A DNA stretch of 64,000 nt from Cellulosimicrobium cellulans (GCF_007679345.1 NZ_VEGH01000003.1:186001-250000); one strand, 5' to 3'. Positions 15,016-23,287 are shown, counted from the stretch's first letter. The notes: generated by a model not told the origin, from the sequence alone. Made by a program: numbers and translations.

Positions 15016-15660
15016 TCACCGCCGAGGCCAGGCCGCCCATCCGTCGACGACCGAGGCCAGCCGCTCGCGGACGGCACGCACGCGCCGACGGTCCGCCCGG
15101 TCGCTCGCCGGCCCGCCGCCTCCCCCGCCGCGACCGTCGCCGTCCAGCTGGCACCCCGCGCCGGACCCGGTCGCCCACTCCCGGTACCCGCCGCTGACGA
15201 CCACCCCGACGTGCCACTCCAGGTCGTCGGCGACCGCTCGGCAGGACTCGTCGCAGGCGTCGCACCCGCACACCGGGAACGGGAAGTCGTGCAGCAGCCC
15301 GGCGTGCACCACCACGCCGGGGTACGCCGTCCAGACGACCGTCAGGGGCGCCGCGGTCTCCCGGCGCGGCACCACCCGCACGGCTCGCACGGCGTGCACG
15401 GTCGATCCCACCGGGTGCCGCAGGTCGGCGACGCACGCCAGGTCGTCCGTGACCGCCACGTCGTACCGTGCGGCGAGGTGGTGCACCAGCGCGTCGGCCA
15501 CGTCGTGCAGCGGGGCGAACCGCTCCGGGTGGCTGTCGACGCCGTAGGTGTCCTCCGGAGGCCCGTCGGGCCACCGGCCGCCGTAGCGCACCGGGTGCCC
15601 GTCGGCGTCGAGCAGCACGGGCTCGCGGACCGCCGGGCGCGCGTAGCCGGTCAGCAGCAC
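15016..15660 (-). CDS. Uncharacterised protein, resembles DUF6226
   Basis: A 214-residue protein. Two GTG codons are possible (15666, 15660). GGGAGG lies 5 bases before 15660 and nearly abuts 15666, so 15660 is preferred. Residues include YGGRWPDGPPEDTYGVDSHP, a hydrophobic beta-rich middle (TVVWTAYPGVVVHAGLLHDF) and the cysteine cluster CGCDACDESC, which may bind a metal. The C-terminus is glycine/arginine rich. I associate this layout with the DUF6226 family of actinobacteria, whose function is not known. Confidence 0.7.
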   Translation of the reverse strand: MLLTGYARPAVREPVLLDADGHPVRYGGRWPDGPPEDTYGVDSHPERFAPLHDVADALVHHLAARYDVAVTDDLACVADLRHPVGSTVHAVRAVRVVPRRETAAPLTVVWTAYPGVVVHAGLLHDFPFPVCGCDACDESCRAVADDLEWHVGVVVSGGYREWATGSGAGCQLDGDGRGGGGGGPASDRADRRRVRAVRERLASVVDGWAAWPRR

Positions 15661-15714
15661 GGCCACCTCCCACCGGGGCGTCCCGGCGCGGGGTGCGCCG
15701 GCGTCGCTCGCAGG

Positions 15715-16107
15715 CTACCCGTGCGCGCCGTCGCCGGACTCGGCCCGGTCGGCGGCCCGCACCAGGTCGACGTGGTCCTGCCGTACCCGGAGCAGGTCAC
15801 CCGGGCACAGGTCGTCCTGGAGCACGAGCTCGCGCGCGTCGGCGTAGGTGACCACGACCGGCGGGCCGTAGCACTCGGTCACGTCGAGGAGCAGCGCCCC
15901 GCCGCCGTCGCCCACCTCGGTGCGGTCCTCGGCGCCGAGCCGGACGGTGACGTCGTCGTCGGCCTGGTTCGCGATCTCGATGTCCGCACCCGCGGCGCAC
16001 CCGGCGACCGCGAGCAGCACCGCCCCGACGACCGCGAGCAGCACCGCCCCGACGACCGCGAGCAGCACCGCCCCGACGACCGCACCGGCCAGCACGTCCC
16101 TGCGCAT
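15715..16107 (-). CDS. Small secreted protein with a repeat-expanded signal peptide
   Basis: A 130-residue protein starting at the ATG at 16107 (MRRDVLAGAVVGAVLLAVVG). The hydrophobic core is an exact threefold 8-residue repeat, VGAVLLAV, ending in AGC, which is a possible lipobox. The mature part (ADIEIANQADDDVTVRLGAE, ECYGPPVVVTYADARELVLQ, DDLCPGDLLRVRQDHVDLVR) has two cysteines and looks like a small beta-sandwich. The segment NQADDDVTVRL is reminiscent of cell-surface domains that follow lipoprotein anchors. No family is recognised. Its 5' end faces a 345-bp region holding a long inverted repeat. Confidence 0.72.
   Translation of the reverse strand: MRRDVLAGAVVGAVLLAVVGAVLLAVVGAVLLAVAGCAAGADIEIANQADDDVTVRLGAEDRTEVGDGGGALLLDVTECYGPPVVVTYADARELVLQDDLCPGDLLRVRQDHVDLVRAADRAESGDGAHG
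16006..16077. repeat. 24-bp in-frame tandem repeat (3 copies) in a signal peptide
   Basis: Three identical 24-bp units at 16006-16029, 16030-16053 and 16054-16077 encode VGAVLLAV three times on the minus strand. Exact identity suggests recent slippage. Each copy adds or removes 8 hydrophobic residues without changing frame. Confidence 0.9.
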
Positions 16108-16452
16108 CACACCCCCCGTCCCGCGCCCCGCGCGGGGCGACCACCTCGACCGTAGGGGCGCACCCGGCCGCGCGGGCCGTCGCGCTGTGCGGATCCTGTG
16201 CGGGAACGGGAACGGCACGCGGGACGGGCGGCATCCCGGAGGCCCGAGCGCGCCGGGCCGGGCCCGCGTCCCCAGCGGCGGAACCGTCAGCCCCCGGGGT
16301 GTGAGGCACCCCACACCCCGGGGTGACGAACGACCCGCCCGCGCGCGGCCCCCGGGGAGCAGCATCGGGAACGGGCGGCAACGGCGCCGCTCCGGCCGAC
16401 GGCTTCCCGGGCTCCCCGGCGCCGGCCGCAACCCTCGTCGTGAGGAGACGCG
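16108..16452. other. 345-bp divergent intergenic region
   Basis: No protein gene is supported here. The only notable structure is the 44-bp inverted repeat at 16285-16328. The 3' end carries the ribosome binding site GAGGAG for the small gene starting at 16453. The rest is featureless GC-rich sequence. Confidence 0.6.
16285..16328. promoter_or_regulatory. 44-bp inverted repeat in divergent region
   Basis: Outer arms CGTCA (16285-16289) and TGACG (16324-16328) and inner arms CCCCGGGGTGTG (16292-16303) and CACACCCCGGGG (16312-16323) make a 17-bp interrupted dyad around an 8-base centre. It sits between divergent genes, far from either stop codon, so an operator is more natural than a terminator. 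The binding protein is unknown. Confidence 0.45.
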
Positions 16453-16692
16453 ATGCGTACGGAGCACACCGACCCGCGGTACGCCGTCGAGGTCGACGAC
16501 CGCCCGACCTACCGGGTGGACTTCGTCGGCGCCTACGGTGCCACCGAGGAGTTCCGGATCTTCGCCGCGCCGGACCTGCCCGCGGTCCAGCGGTGGGTCG
16601 GCGACCAGGCCGCCGGGCGCGCGTACACGGTGTGGGTCGAGTACCCCGGCCGCTCCGGGGTCGGGCTCGCGCAGGTGCTGTCCTCGCGCTGA
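16453..16692 (+). CDS. Small hypothetical protein
   Basis: A 79-residue soluble protein, MRTEHTDPRYAVEVDDRPTY. GAGGAG lies 6 bases before the ATG, which supports real translation. The sequence alternates charged and aromatic beta-strand segments (YRVDFVGAYGATEEFRIFAA, VWVEYPGRSGVGLAQVL). No family is recognised. It is convergent with a DUF2945-like gene. Confidence 0.65.
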   Translation: MRTEHTDPRYAVEVDDRPTYRVDFVGAYGATEEFRIFAAPDLPAVQRWVGDQAAGRAYTVWVEYPGRSGVGLAQVLSSR

Positions 16693-16741
16693 TGCCGGGC
16701 GCCGGCAGGCGTGCCGACCCGGGCGTGCCGACCCCGGCGCG

Positions 16742-16960
16742 TCAGCCGGACGCGAGCCGACGCAGCGCCGAGCGCTTGTGCGCGGCCCGGGCCCCGGTCT
16801 TCTCGGACTCGACCAGGTACGCCGGCTCGTCCTCGGAGGCGGTGAACGTCTGGCCGTCGTGCTGGAAGTCCGCGGTCCGCCGCTCGACGACCCGCCCCCG
16901 CGTGCGGCCCTGGGACGTGTTCCAGGACACCCGGTCCCCGACGTGGATCGGCTCGGCCAT
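16742..16960 (-). CDS. DUF2945 (TUDOR-like) small protein
   Basis: A 72-residue protein, MAEPIHVGDRVSWNTSQGRT, with RGRVVERRTADFQ, AYLVESEKTGARAAHKRSAL and a basic tail. This is the compact DUF2945 / HVA1-TUDOR domain, a small SH3-like barrel. It is widespread in bacteria as a free-standing protein. The function is unknown; nucleic acid or peptide binding is often supposed. The length is typical and the ATG is clear. Confidence 0.85.
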   Translation of the reverse strand: MAEPIHVGDRVSWNTSQGRTRGRVVERRTADFQHDGQTFTASEDEPAYLVESEKTGARAAHKRSALRRLASG

Positions 16961-17038
16961 GGTGCGGTCCTCCCGTGCGGCTGACGTGCGGTCGGGGCCA
17001 GTCGACCACGCGCGGCACCGCGCGGCACGGCGGCCCGG

Positions 17039-17581
17039 CTACCCGGCCCAGCCCACCGCCCGCAGCACCGCCGCGGCCACCTCCGCCGGCGCGAGCCCCT
17101 CGACGTCGACCACGTGGTCCTCCACGCGCGCGGCCTCGAGGATCGCGTGCAGCTCCCCCGCGCGGTGCCGGTGCCACGCGAGCACCGACGCGTGCCCGGC
17201 GTGCCGGACGTCGAGCCGGTCGCGCACCGCGGGGACGGCGAGGCGGAGCCGGCACACGGTGAGCGGCATCCCGACCGCGTCGGCGTAGGCCGCGCGCGAG
17301 TCCCGGTCCTCGAGCACGCCGGCGAGGACCAGCCGCGCGGCGCCGCGCCGCCGGTAGACGGCCGCGACCGCCCGGAGGTTCTCCAGCTCGAGGTCCTGCT
17401 GGAACGGGTCGCCCGGCGGTGCCGGCCAGGACCGCCGGAGCTCGTCGAGGTCGACGACCGCGTGCGGGACGCCGCGCTCGGCGAGCAGCTCGCCCACGTG
17501 GTCGGCGGTGGTGCTCTTGCCCGCGCCGACCGTGCCGGTCAGCAGCAGGGCGGCGGGGGCGGGCGCCGGTGCGGAGATCAC
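17039..17581 (-). CDS. P-loop NTPase, probable small-molecule kinase
   Basis: A 180-residue protein, MISAPAPAPAALLLTGTVGA. The Walker A motif is GTVGAGKST (about residues 16-24). HAVVDLDELRRSWP follows, the place where APS-kinase- and gluconate-kinase-like folds carry the DxD. RRGAARLVLAGVLEDRDSR and CRLRLAVPAVRDRLDVRHAG supply the Walker B-like strand and arginine lid. It resembles AAA-type nucleotide kinases of unknown substrate. It is downstream of a lipoprotein gene on the same strand, with a 33-base gap. Confidence 0.8.
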   Translation of the reverse strand: MISAPAPAPAALLLTGTVGAGKSTTADHVGELLAERGVPHAVVDLDELRRSWPAPPGDPFQQDLELENLRAVAAVYRRRGAARLVLAGVLEDRDSRAAYADAVGMPLTVCRLRLAVPAVRDRLDVRHAGHASVLAWHRHRAGELHAILEAARVEDHVVDVEGLAPAEVAAAVLRAVGWAG

Positions 17582-17614
17582 GGCCTCACGCTACGGCTCC
17601 CGCCCCGGCCGGCG

Positions 17615-18316
17615 TCAGCGCCAGGTGACGGGCGCCGGGAAGTACGGGTTGTCCGACGACGCGATGAACGACTGGTACGACTCGCTGTTGTACTCCGCCG
17701 AGGTGACCACGGCGCCGTCCTTGGCCAGCGCGACGAAGCAGGACACCAGCACCCGGGCGTCCTCGTCGTACTCGGGCAGGAGCAGGCCGCAGGAGTCGCC
17801 GGGCGAGTTGAGCGAGAAGCCGCTGGTCAGGTACTCCGTGTCGGCGCCGGTCGCGTCGAGCGGGAACAGGTCGACGGTGGTCGGGTCGTAGCCCTCGGGG
17901 GTGTCGTACAGCCACTGGTGCTGCGTGATCACGGCGTACGGCGTGTACCCCTCGAACTCCTCGGCGTTGCTGAACTGGTCGAAGAGCGAGGTGTCGAGCT
18001 CGCTCACCTGGAGCACCGCGACGCCGACGCCACCGCTCACCTCCTGGTCGCCGTAGGTCTCGGTCTGGTTCAGCCACGCGGGCTGGCCGAGCCCGAGCGC
18101 GGTGCCGGGCGCCGTGACCGCGCCGGGAGCGCCGAAGTCGACGGCGTCGACCTCGTAGTCCACCGCGAGCGGGCCCGTCTGCTCGGGCGCGGGCGCCGCC
18201 GAGGCGCCCGCGGACCGGTCCTTGTCCTTGCTCTTCGGCTCGTCCGAGGAGCAGCCGGCGAGGCCGAGCGCGAGGACGAGGGCGGCGGCGGGCACGGCGA
18301 GGGGCGACAGGCGCAC
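17615..18316 (-). CDS. Lipoprotein of unknown function
   Basis: A 233-residue lipoprotein starting at the GTG at 18316 (VRLSPLAVPAAALVLALG) with lipobox LAGC followed by SSDEPKSKDKDRS. A 30-residue low-complexity linker leads to an extracytoplasmic domain (AVDYEVDAVDFGAPGAV, WLNQTETYGDQEVSGGVG, QHQWLYDTPEGYDP, DSCGLLLPEYDEDARVLVSC) with a probable Cys pair. This looks like the DUF4352-type lipoprotein fold, with low certainty. It is divergent from helR; the rifamycin-element-like palindrome lies in the shared 183-bp gap. Confidence 0.8.
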   Translation of the reverse strand: MRLSPLAVPAAALVLALGLAGCSSDEPKSKDKDRSAGASAAPAPEQTGPLAVDYEVDAVDFGAPGAVTAPGTALGLGQPAWLNQTETYGDQEVSGGVGVAVLQVSELDTSLFDQFSNAEEFEGYTPYAVITQHQWLYDTPEGYDPTTVDLFPLDATGADTEYLTSGFSLNSPGDSCGLLLPEYDEDARVLVSCFVALAKDGAVVTSAEYNSESYQSFIASSDNPYFPAPVTWR

Positions 18317-18424
18317 GGGGAGGACCTTCCGGGAGGGGAGCTGCCTGGTGGATGCACAGGCCAGACCCAGGAACGGTAGGCCACGCCGCGCGCGGGCGCC
18401 TCCGGCACTCTCAACGTATAGCGC

Positions 18425-18453
18425 GGTGGGGGTCTTGCCGCAAGGCCCCCACC
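18425..18453. promoter_or_regulatory. Rifamycin-associated-element (RAE)-like palindrome upstream of helR
   Basis: A 29-bp inverted repeat: arms GGTGGGGG (18425-18432) and CCCCCACC (18446-18453) enclose T-CTTG-CCG-CAAG-G. The GGGG...CTTGC-GCAAG...CCCC core is the pattern described for RAE sites that make rif-resistance genes inducible by rifamycins. TATAGC at 18417-18422 is a plausible -10 box just upstream. The identification is from memory of the consensus and was not computed. Confidence 0.7.
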
Positions 18454-18499
18454 GGGGCCCAGAATCCTCGGCGCACCACCCCTGCGCCCGAGGAGCCCG

Positions 18500-20680
18500 A
18501 TGACCGCGACCGCCGCCTCCGCCTTCGCCCTGCCCGACCGCCTGGCCGCCAAGGCCGCCCCCGCCCTGATCGCCGCCGACGAGCGCCGGTTCGCCGCGGT
18601 CGCCGAGGCGCTGGAGGCCACGACCGCCGACCTGGCGGGGCGGCTCGACGCCGTGCGCCGGCAGCCGGCCGGCCGCGGCCAGGAGACCCTCGACCGCGAT
18701 GCGGAGGTGCGCCGGCTGTCGACGCGGCTGCGCGCGCTGCGCCGGTTCGGGCTGGACCTGTGCCTGGGCCGGATCACGCCCGACGACGGCGGCGAGCCGG
18801 TGTACGTCGGCCGGCTCGGGCTGACGGACGCCGACGGCCGCCGGCTGCTGGTCGACTGGCGCTCCCCCGCCGCGGAGCCGTTCTTCGGCGCGACGCGCGC
18901 GCGGCCGCTCGGCCTCGCGGCACGCCGCCGGTACCGGTGGACCGGCGGGCGCGTCACCGACTACTGGGACGAGGTGTTCACCGCCGACGGGTCGGGCGCC
19001 GTCGCGGCGCAGGCCGCGCTGGACGACGAGTCCGCCTTCATCGCCAGCCTCGGCACCAGCCGCACCGCGCGGATGCGAGACGTGCTCGGGACCATCCAGG
19101 CCGACCAGGACGCGGTCGTGCGGGCGGGGTCCCGCGGGACCCTGGTGGTCGACGGCGGCCCGGGCACCGGGAAGACCGTGGTCGCCCTGCACCGCGCCGC
19201 CTACCTGCTGTACGCCGACCCGCTGGTGGAGCCCCGCCGCGGCGGGGTGCTCGTGGTCGGACCGAGCCGCCCGTACCTCGACTACGTCGCGGACGTGCTG
19301 CCGAACCTGGGCGAGGACGGCGCCCGCACCTGCGTGCTGCGCGACCTGGTCCCCGAGGGCGCGGTGGCCGTCCCGGAGCACGACCCCGAGGTCGCCCGGC
19401 TCAAGGGCACCCTCGACATGGTCCGTGCCATCGAGCCGGCGGTGCGGTTCTCCGAGCGCCCGCCGACCGAGGGGCTGCTGGTCGAGACCCCGTGGGCCGA
19501 CCTCTGGCTCGGGCCCGAGGACTGGGCGGAGGCGTTCGGCGCCCCCGACCCCGGCACCCCGCACAACGAGGCCCGCGAGGTGATCTGGGAGGCGCTGCTG
19601 GACCTGCTGGCCGAGAAGGCGCGGGAGGAGGACGAGGAGATCCCCGCCGACCTGCTCCGCCGCGCCCTGCGGCGCGACGGCGACCTGAGCACCGCCGTCG
19701 ACCGGGCCTGGCCGGTGCTCGACGCCGGCGAGCTCGTCGCCGACCTGTGGTCCGTCCCGGCCTACCTGCGGCTCAGCGCCCCCTGGCTGACGCCCGAGCA
19801 GGTGCGCCTGCTGCAGCGGGCGGACCCCCGCGCGTGGACCGACGCCGACCTGCCCCTGCTCGACGCGGCCCGGCAGCGCCTCGGCGACCCGGGGGCGTCG
19901 CGGCGCCGGCACCTCCGGCAGGCCGAGGTCGCGGCGGAGCGGGAGTACCGCGCGCGGGTGGCCGACGACCTGATCGCCGCCGACCACGAGGGCGAGCAGG
20001 AGGGCATGCTCGACATGCTGCGCGGGGCGGACCTGGAGCACGCGCTGCTCGGCGGCCCGCAGGACGCGCGGACCGACACCGACCGCCTGGCCGGTCCGTT
20101 CGCGCACGTCGTCGTCGACGAGGCGCAGGAGCTGTCCGACGCGGAGTGGCAGATGCTGCTGCGCCGGTCGCCGTCCCGGAGCCTCACCGTGGTCGGCGAC
20201 CGGGCGCAGGCCCGGCACGGCTTCCCCGAGTCCTGGGCGGACCGGCTCGGTCGGGTCGGGCTCGGCGCGCCCACGGTCGCGTCGCTGACGATCAACTACC
20301 GCACGCCCGCCGAGGTGATGAGCGCGGCGGAGCCGGTGATCCGCGCGGCGCTGCCCGACGCGAACGTCCCGACCTCGGTCCGCAGCACGGGCGTCCCGGT
20401 CGGCCACGGGTCCGTGGCGGAGCTCGACGGGCTGCTCGCGTCCTGGCTCGCCGACCACCCCGAGGGCGTCGCCTGCGTGATCGGCGCCGACCGGGAGGCC
20501 CCCGGGGCGCCGCGGGTCCGGTCGCTGTCACCCGCCGGGGCCAAGGGGCTCGAGTTCGACCTCGTGGTGCTGGTGGACCCGGAGCGCTGGGGCGGCGGCG
20601 TCACCGGGGCGGTCGACCGGTACGTCGCGATGACCCGGGCGACCCAGCGGCTGGTCGTGCTGACCGGCACGCGCGGCTGA
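18500..20680 (+). CDS. helR: HelR/HelD-type RNA polymerase-recycling ATPase
   Basis: A 726-residue superfamily 1 helicase-like protein, MTATAASAFALPDRLAAKAA. The N-terminal coiled region (EALEATTADLAGRLDAVRRQ) precedes the 1A domain with LVDWRSPAAEPFF, typical of HelD. Walker A is GGPGTGKTVVALHRAAYLLY (about residues 217-236), Walker B is VVVDEAQELSDAEW, and the C-terminus carries LTINYRTPAEVMS and YVAMTRATQRLVVL. HelD proteins pull stalled or drug-bound RNA polymerase off DNA; HelR members displace rifamycins. The RAE-like palindrome 50 bases upstream supports the HelR branch. The length fits. Confidence 0.88.
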   Translation: MTATAASAFALPDRLAAKAAPALIAADERRFAAVAEALEATTADLAGRLDAVRRQPAGRGQETLDRDAEVRRLSTRLRALRRFGLDLCLGRITPDDGGEPVYVGRLGLTDADGRRLLVDWRSPAAEPFFGATRARPLGLAARRRYRWTGGRVTDYWDEVFTADGSGAVAAQAALDDESAFIASLGTSRTARMRDVLGTIQADQDAVVRAGSRGTLVVDGGPGTGKTVVALHRAAYLLYADPLVEPRRGGVLVVGPSRPYLDYVADVLPNLGEDGARTCVLRDLVPEGAVAVPEHDPEVARLKGTLDMVRAIEPAVRFSERPPTEGLLVETPWADLWLGPEDWAEAFGAPDPGTPHNEAREVIWEALLDLLAEKAREEDEEIPADLLRRALRRDGDLSTAVDRAWPVLDAGELVADLWSVPAYLRLSAPWLTPEQVRLLQRADPRAWTDADLPLLDAARQRLGDPGASRRRHLRQAEVAAEREYRARVADDLIAADHEGEQEGMLDMLRGADLEHALLGGPQDARTDTDRLAGPFAHVVVDEAQELSDAEWQMLLRRSPSRSLTVVGDRAQARHGFPESWADRLGRVGLGAPTVASLTINYRTPAEVMSAAEPVIRAALPDANVPTSVRSTGVPVGHGSVAELDGLLASWLADHPEGVACVIGADREAPGAPRVRSLSPAGAKGLEFDLVVLVDPERWGGGVTGAVDRYVAMTRATQRLVVLTGTRG

Positions 20681-20690
20681 GGCAGGCGTC

Positions 20691-21098
20691 GTGCCGGACT
20701 GGGCCTGGGCGCTGGCCGGCGTCGTCGGGGGCGTCGTGCTGCTGTGGCTCGCCCTCGTCGCCGCGCTGTGGGCGACCCACCCCGACGAGCTGCGGCTGCG
20801 GGAGCTGCTCCGCCTGCTCCCCGACGTCGTGCGGCTGGTGCGCCGACTGGCGGCGGACCCGACGCTCCCGCGGGGGGTGCGGGTCCGGCTGTGGCTGCTG
20901 CTGGGCTACCTGGCGCTGCCGTTCGACCTGGTCCCCGACATGATCCCGGTGGTCGGCTGGGCCGACGACGCGATCGTCGTCGCGCGGGTGCTGCGGTCGG
21001 TGGTGCGACGCGCGGGCCCGGACGCGCTGGCGCGGCACTGGCCCGGCTCGCCGGAGGGGCTCGCGGCCGTCCGGCGGCTGGCGCGGCTGCCGGGATGA
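20691..21098 (+). CDS. YkvA family (DUF1232) membrane protein
   Basis: A 135-residue protein starting at the GTG at 20691, 10 bases after helR. One N-terminal membrane segment (WALAGVVGGVVLLWLALVAA) is followed by a helical region and the DUF1232 core: LWLLLGYLALPFDLVPDMI then PVVGWADDAIVV. The P-D-x-I-P-D/V-x-G-x-x-D-D pattern defines the family. The function is unknown. Close spacing suggests co-transcription with helR. A strong terminator follows 17 bases after the stop. Confidence 0.85.
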   Translation: MPDWAWALAGVVGGVVLLWLALVAALWATHPDELRLRELLRLLPDVVRLVRRLAADPTLPRGVRVRLWLLLGYLALPFDLVPDMIPVVGWADDAIVVARVLRSVVRRAGPDALARHWPGSPEGLAAVRRLARLPG

Positions 21099-21115
21099 CC
21101 TCCCCGGGGAACGAC

Positions 21116-21149
21116 GAAGCCCTGGTGGGATCTCTCCCACCAGGGCTTC
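21116..21149. terminator. Strong 15-bp stem terminator, bidirectional
   Basis: GAAGCCCTGGTGGGA (21116-21130) pairs perfectly with TCCCACCAGGGCTTC (21135-21149) around TCTC. It follows the YkvA gene on the plus strand and, 5 bases away, the 3' end of tRNA-Pro on the minus strand. Confidence 0.85.
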
Positions 21150-21153
21150 CACG

Positions 21154-21227
<74 letters not shown>

Positions 21228-21275
21228 ATGGTCCCCGCAGGGACCTCGGCGGCCCCCGCAGGAGCCTCGGAAACT

Positions 21276-22559
21276 CTACCGTATCCGGACGGTCCCGCCG
21301 TCCCCCGCCGGCAGATGGGCGCGCCACGCGGTGGCGACCACGACCAGGCAGACCGCCGCGACCCCGAGCCCGGCGAGGAACATCTCCGGGTACGCCCACC
21401 GGGTCGACAGCCAGGCGAGCACCGCCGGCACGAAGAACCCGAGGTACGCGGCCGAGTAGTACACCGCCGTCAGCCCCGCGAGGTCGTCGGGGGTGGCGAT
21501 CCGCTGCACCTCGGACAACCCGGCGACCAGCGCCAGCCCGTAGCCCGCGCCGAGCACCGCCGCGGCGAGCAGCACGACGGGGAGCGCCAGCGTCGCCGCG
21601 GCCCACGCGGCCAGCGCCATCCCGACGACCAGGATCGCCAGCGCGACCACCGACGCCCGGGCGCTGTGCCGGGTGTCGATCAGCCGCGCCACCGACTGCA
21701 CGCCGAACCCGACGGCCAGCGTGACGACCGTCAGCAGCGCGGAGAACGCGATCGGCACCCCGCCCGCGTGCTCCCGCATCAGCCCGGGCAGCACCGCGTA
21801 CGCCGAGCCCACCGCGCCGAACACCCAGGGCGCCAGCGGCAGCACCACCCGGAGGAACCGGCGGTGGCCGACGGCCGGGACCCGCAGGTCGTCGCGCAGC
21901 CGGACGCGGTCCTCGGCGGGGCGCGCCGCGTGCGTCTCCGGGACCGCCAGCACGGCGAGCCCGGCGACGACGGTCACGGCCGCGTGCAGGAGGTACGGCG
22001 TGCCCGTCCGCCAGGGCCCCCACTGCGCCAGGGCGCCGGCCACGCCCGCGCCCAGCAGGAAGCCCAGGGTCAGCGCGAGCGACGCCCGGCGCGCGCCGGC
22101 CTGCGGCGACCCGGTGGCCGCGCACAGCTCCGCGACCCAGGTGGTGCCGACCGCCATCACGAGGCCGAGCGCGAGCCCGGACAGCACCCGCCCGGCCGCG
22201 AGGGCCGGCACCGACGCGGGGCCGAGGGCGAGCACGAGCGACCCGACGATGCCGAGCGGCACCGCGGGCAGCAGCAGGGGGCGCCGGCCGTACCGGTCGG
22301 ACAGCGGCCCGCCGACCAGCAGCGCCGGGACGATGCCGAGCACGTAGGCCCCGAGCAGGACGTTCACGGTGACCGCCGACAGGTGGCTCACCTCGCGGTA
22401 CATGACCAGCAGCGGGGTGAACTCGTTGCCGCCCCAGGCGACCGCGAACATCAGGGCGCCGACGCGCAGCCAGGCGCGCGGGTCCGGCGTCGCCGCCCGG
22501 GGCGTGGCGGCCGCCCGGCTGCCGGTCTCCGCCGCGGTCCCGGCCTCCGTCGCCGTCAC
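21276..22559 (-). CDS. MFS transporter
   Basis: A 427-residue, twelve-segment major facilitator protein. Its GTG at 22559 overlaps the GntR stop by 4 bases. The first loop carries the MFS signature GGPLSDRYGRRPLLLPAVPL (near residues 83-102), and the second half has a matching loop QSVARLIDTRHSARAS. The N-terminal 28 residues are soluble and alanine-rich. The arrangement suggests export of a compound recognised by the co-encoded GntR regulator. The substrate is unknown. Confidence 0.9.
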   Translation of the reverse strand: MTATEAGTAAETGSRAAATPRAATPDPRAWLRVGALMFAVAWGGNEFTPLLVMYREVSHLSAVTVNVLLGAYVLGIVPALLVGGPLSDRYGRRPLLLPAVPLGIVGSLVLALGPASVPALAAGRVLSGLALGLVMAVGTTWVAELCAATGSPQAGARRASLALTLGFLLGAGVAGALAQWGPWRTGTPYLLHAAVTVVAGLAVLAVPETHAARPAEDRVRLRDDLRVPAVGHRRFLRVVLPLAPWVFGAVGSAYAVLPGLMREHAGGVPIAFSALLTVVTLAVGFGVQSVARLIDTRHSARASVVALAILVVGMALAAWAAATLALPVVLLAAAVLGAGYGLALVAGLSEVQRIATPDDLAGLTAVYYSAAYLGFFVPAVLAWLSTRWAYPEMFLAGLGVAAVCLVVVATAWRAHLPAGDGGTVRIR

Positions 22560-23215
22560 CGCGCGCCGCCGTCCCGGTCGAGGTGCGCCCCGTGCAGGTG
22601 CCCGCGCAGCCGCTCGCGGAACGCCGCGGGGTCGCCGTCCTCGATCGCCGCCACCAGCGCCTCGTGCCCCTCGACGAACCCGGGGGCGCGCTCCCCCGCC
22701 GCGCCCACCGACAGCGCCACCATCCGGCGCTGCCGCTCGCGCAGGGTGACCGAGAACCCGGTGAGCAGGTCGTTCCCGCCGGCCGCGACGATCGCGAGGT
22801 GGAAGGCGGCGTCGTGCTCGGCGTAGGCCTCCAGGTCGCCCGCGGCGACGGCCTCCCGCTGCCGGTCGACCAGGGCGCGCAGCGCGGTGGCCAGCGCCTG
22901 CCTGGCGGGCACCGACCCCACGACGACGTCGACGGCGTGCGACTCGAGCAGCAGCCTCGCGTCGACGACCGCCTCGGCCTCCCCCGGCGCCACCGGGACG
23001 ACCAGGGCGCCGCGCTTCGGGAACAGCCGCAGCCAGCCCTCGCTCGCGAGCCGGAGGAACGCCTCGCGGACCGGGGTGCGGCTCATCGCGAGCTCGGCCG
23101 CGACATCGCCCTCGCTGAGCATCTCCCCCGCGGGCAGCCGGCCGGACAGCAGCGCGTCCTTGACGTGCCGGTAGGCGGCCTCGGCGGCGGGTGGTGCGGG
23201 CGTGGAGGACTTCAT
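22556..23215 (-). CDS. GntR/FadR-type transcriptional regulator
   Basis: A 219-residue regulator, MKSSTPAPPAAEAAYRHVKD. The winged helix is LLSGRLPAGEMLSEGDVAAE then LAMSRTPVREAFLRLASEGW (residues 23-62), followed by an FCD effector domain (ARLLLESHAVDVVVG, DAAFHLAIVAAGGNDLLTGF, EGHEALVAAIEDGDPAAFRE) with the metal-binding Asp/His residues. It is the first gene of a two-gene operon with an MFS transporter. A dyad 10 bases upstream is the likely autoregulatory operator. Confidence 0.9.
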   Translation of the reverse strand: MKSSTPAPPAAEAAYRHVKDALLSGRLPAGEMLSEGDVAAELAMSRTPVREAFLRLASEGWLRLFPKRGALVVPVAPGEAEAVVDARLLLESHAVDVVVGSVPARQALATALRALVDRQREAVAAGDLEAYAEHDAAFHLAIVAAGGNDLLTGFSVTLRERQRRMVALSVGAAGERAPGFVEGHEALVAAIEDGDPAAFRERLRGHLHGAHLDRDGGAR

Positions 23216-23224
23216 GGGTACTAC

Positions 23225-23241
23225 ATGTATCTCAGATGCAT
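23225..23241. promoter_or_regulatory. Candidate GntR operator
   Basis: ATGTATCT (23225-23232) and AGATGCAT (23234-23241) are inverted copies with one mismatch around a single C. They lie 10 bases upstream of the GntR start codon in an AT-rich patch. Confidence 0.5.
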
Positions 23242-23287
23242 CCCAGGTCCAAATCGCACCGGGGCCGGCCGCGCCCCGGCCCGCCGT

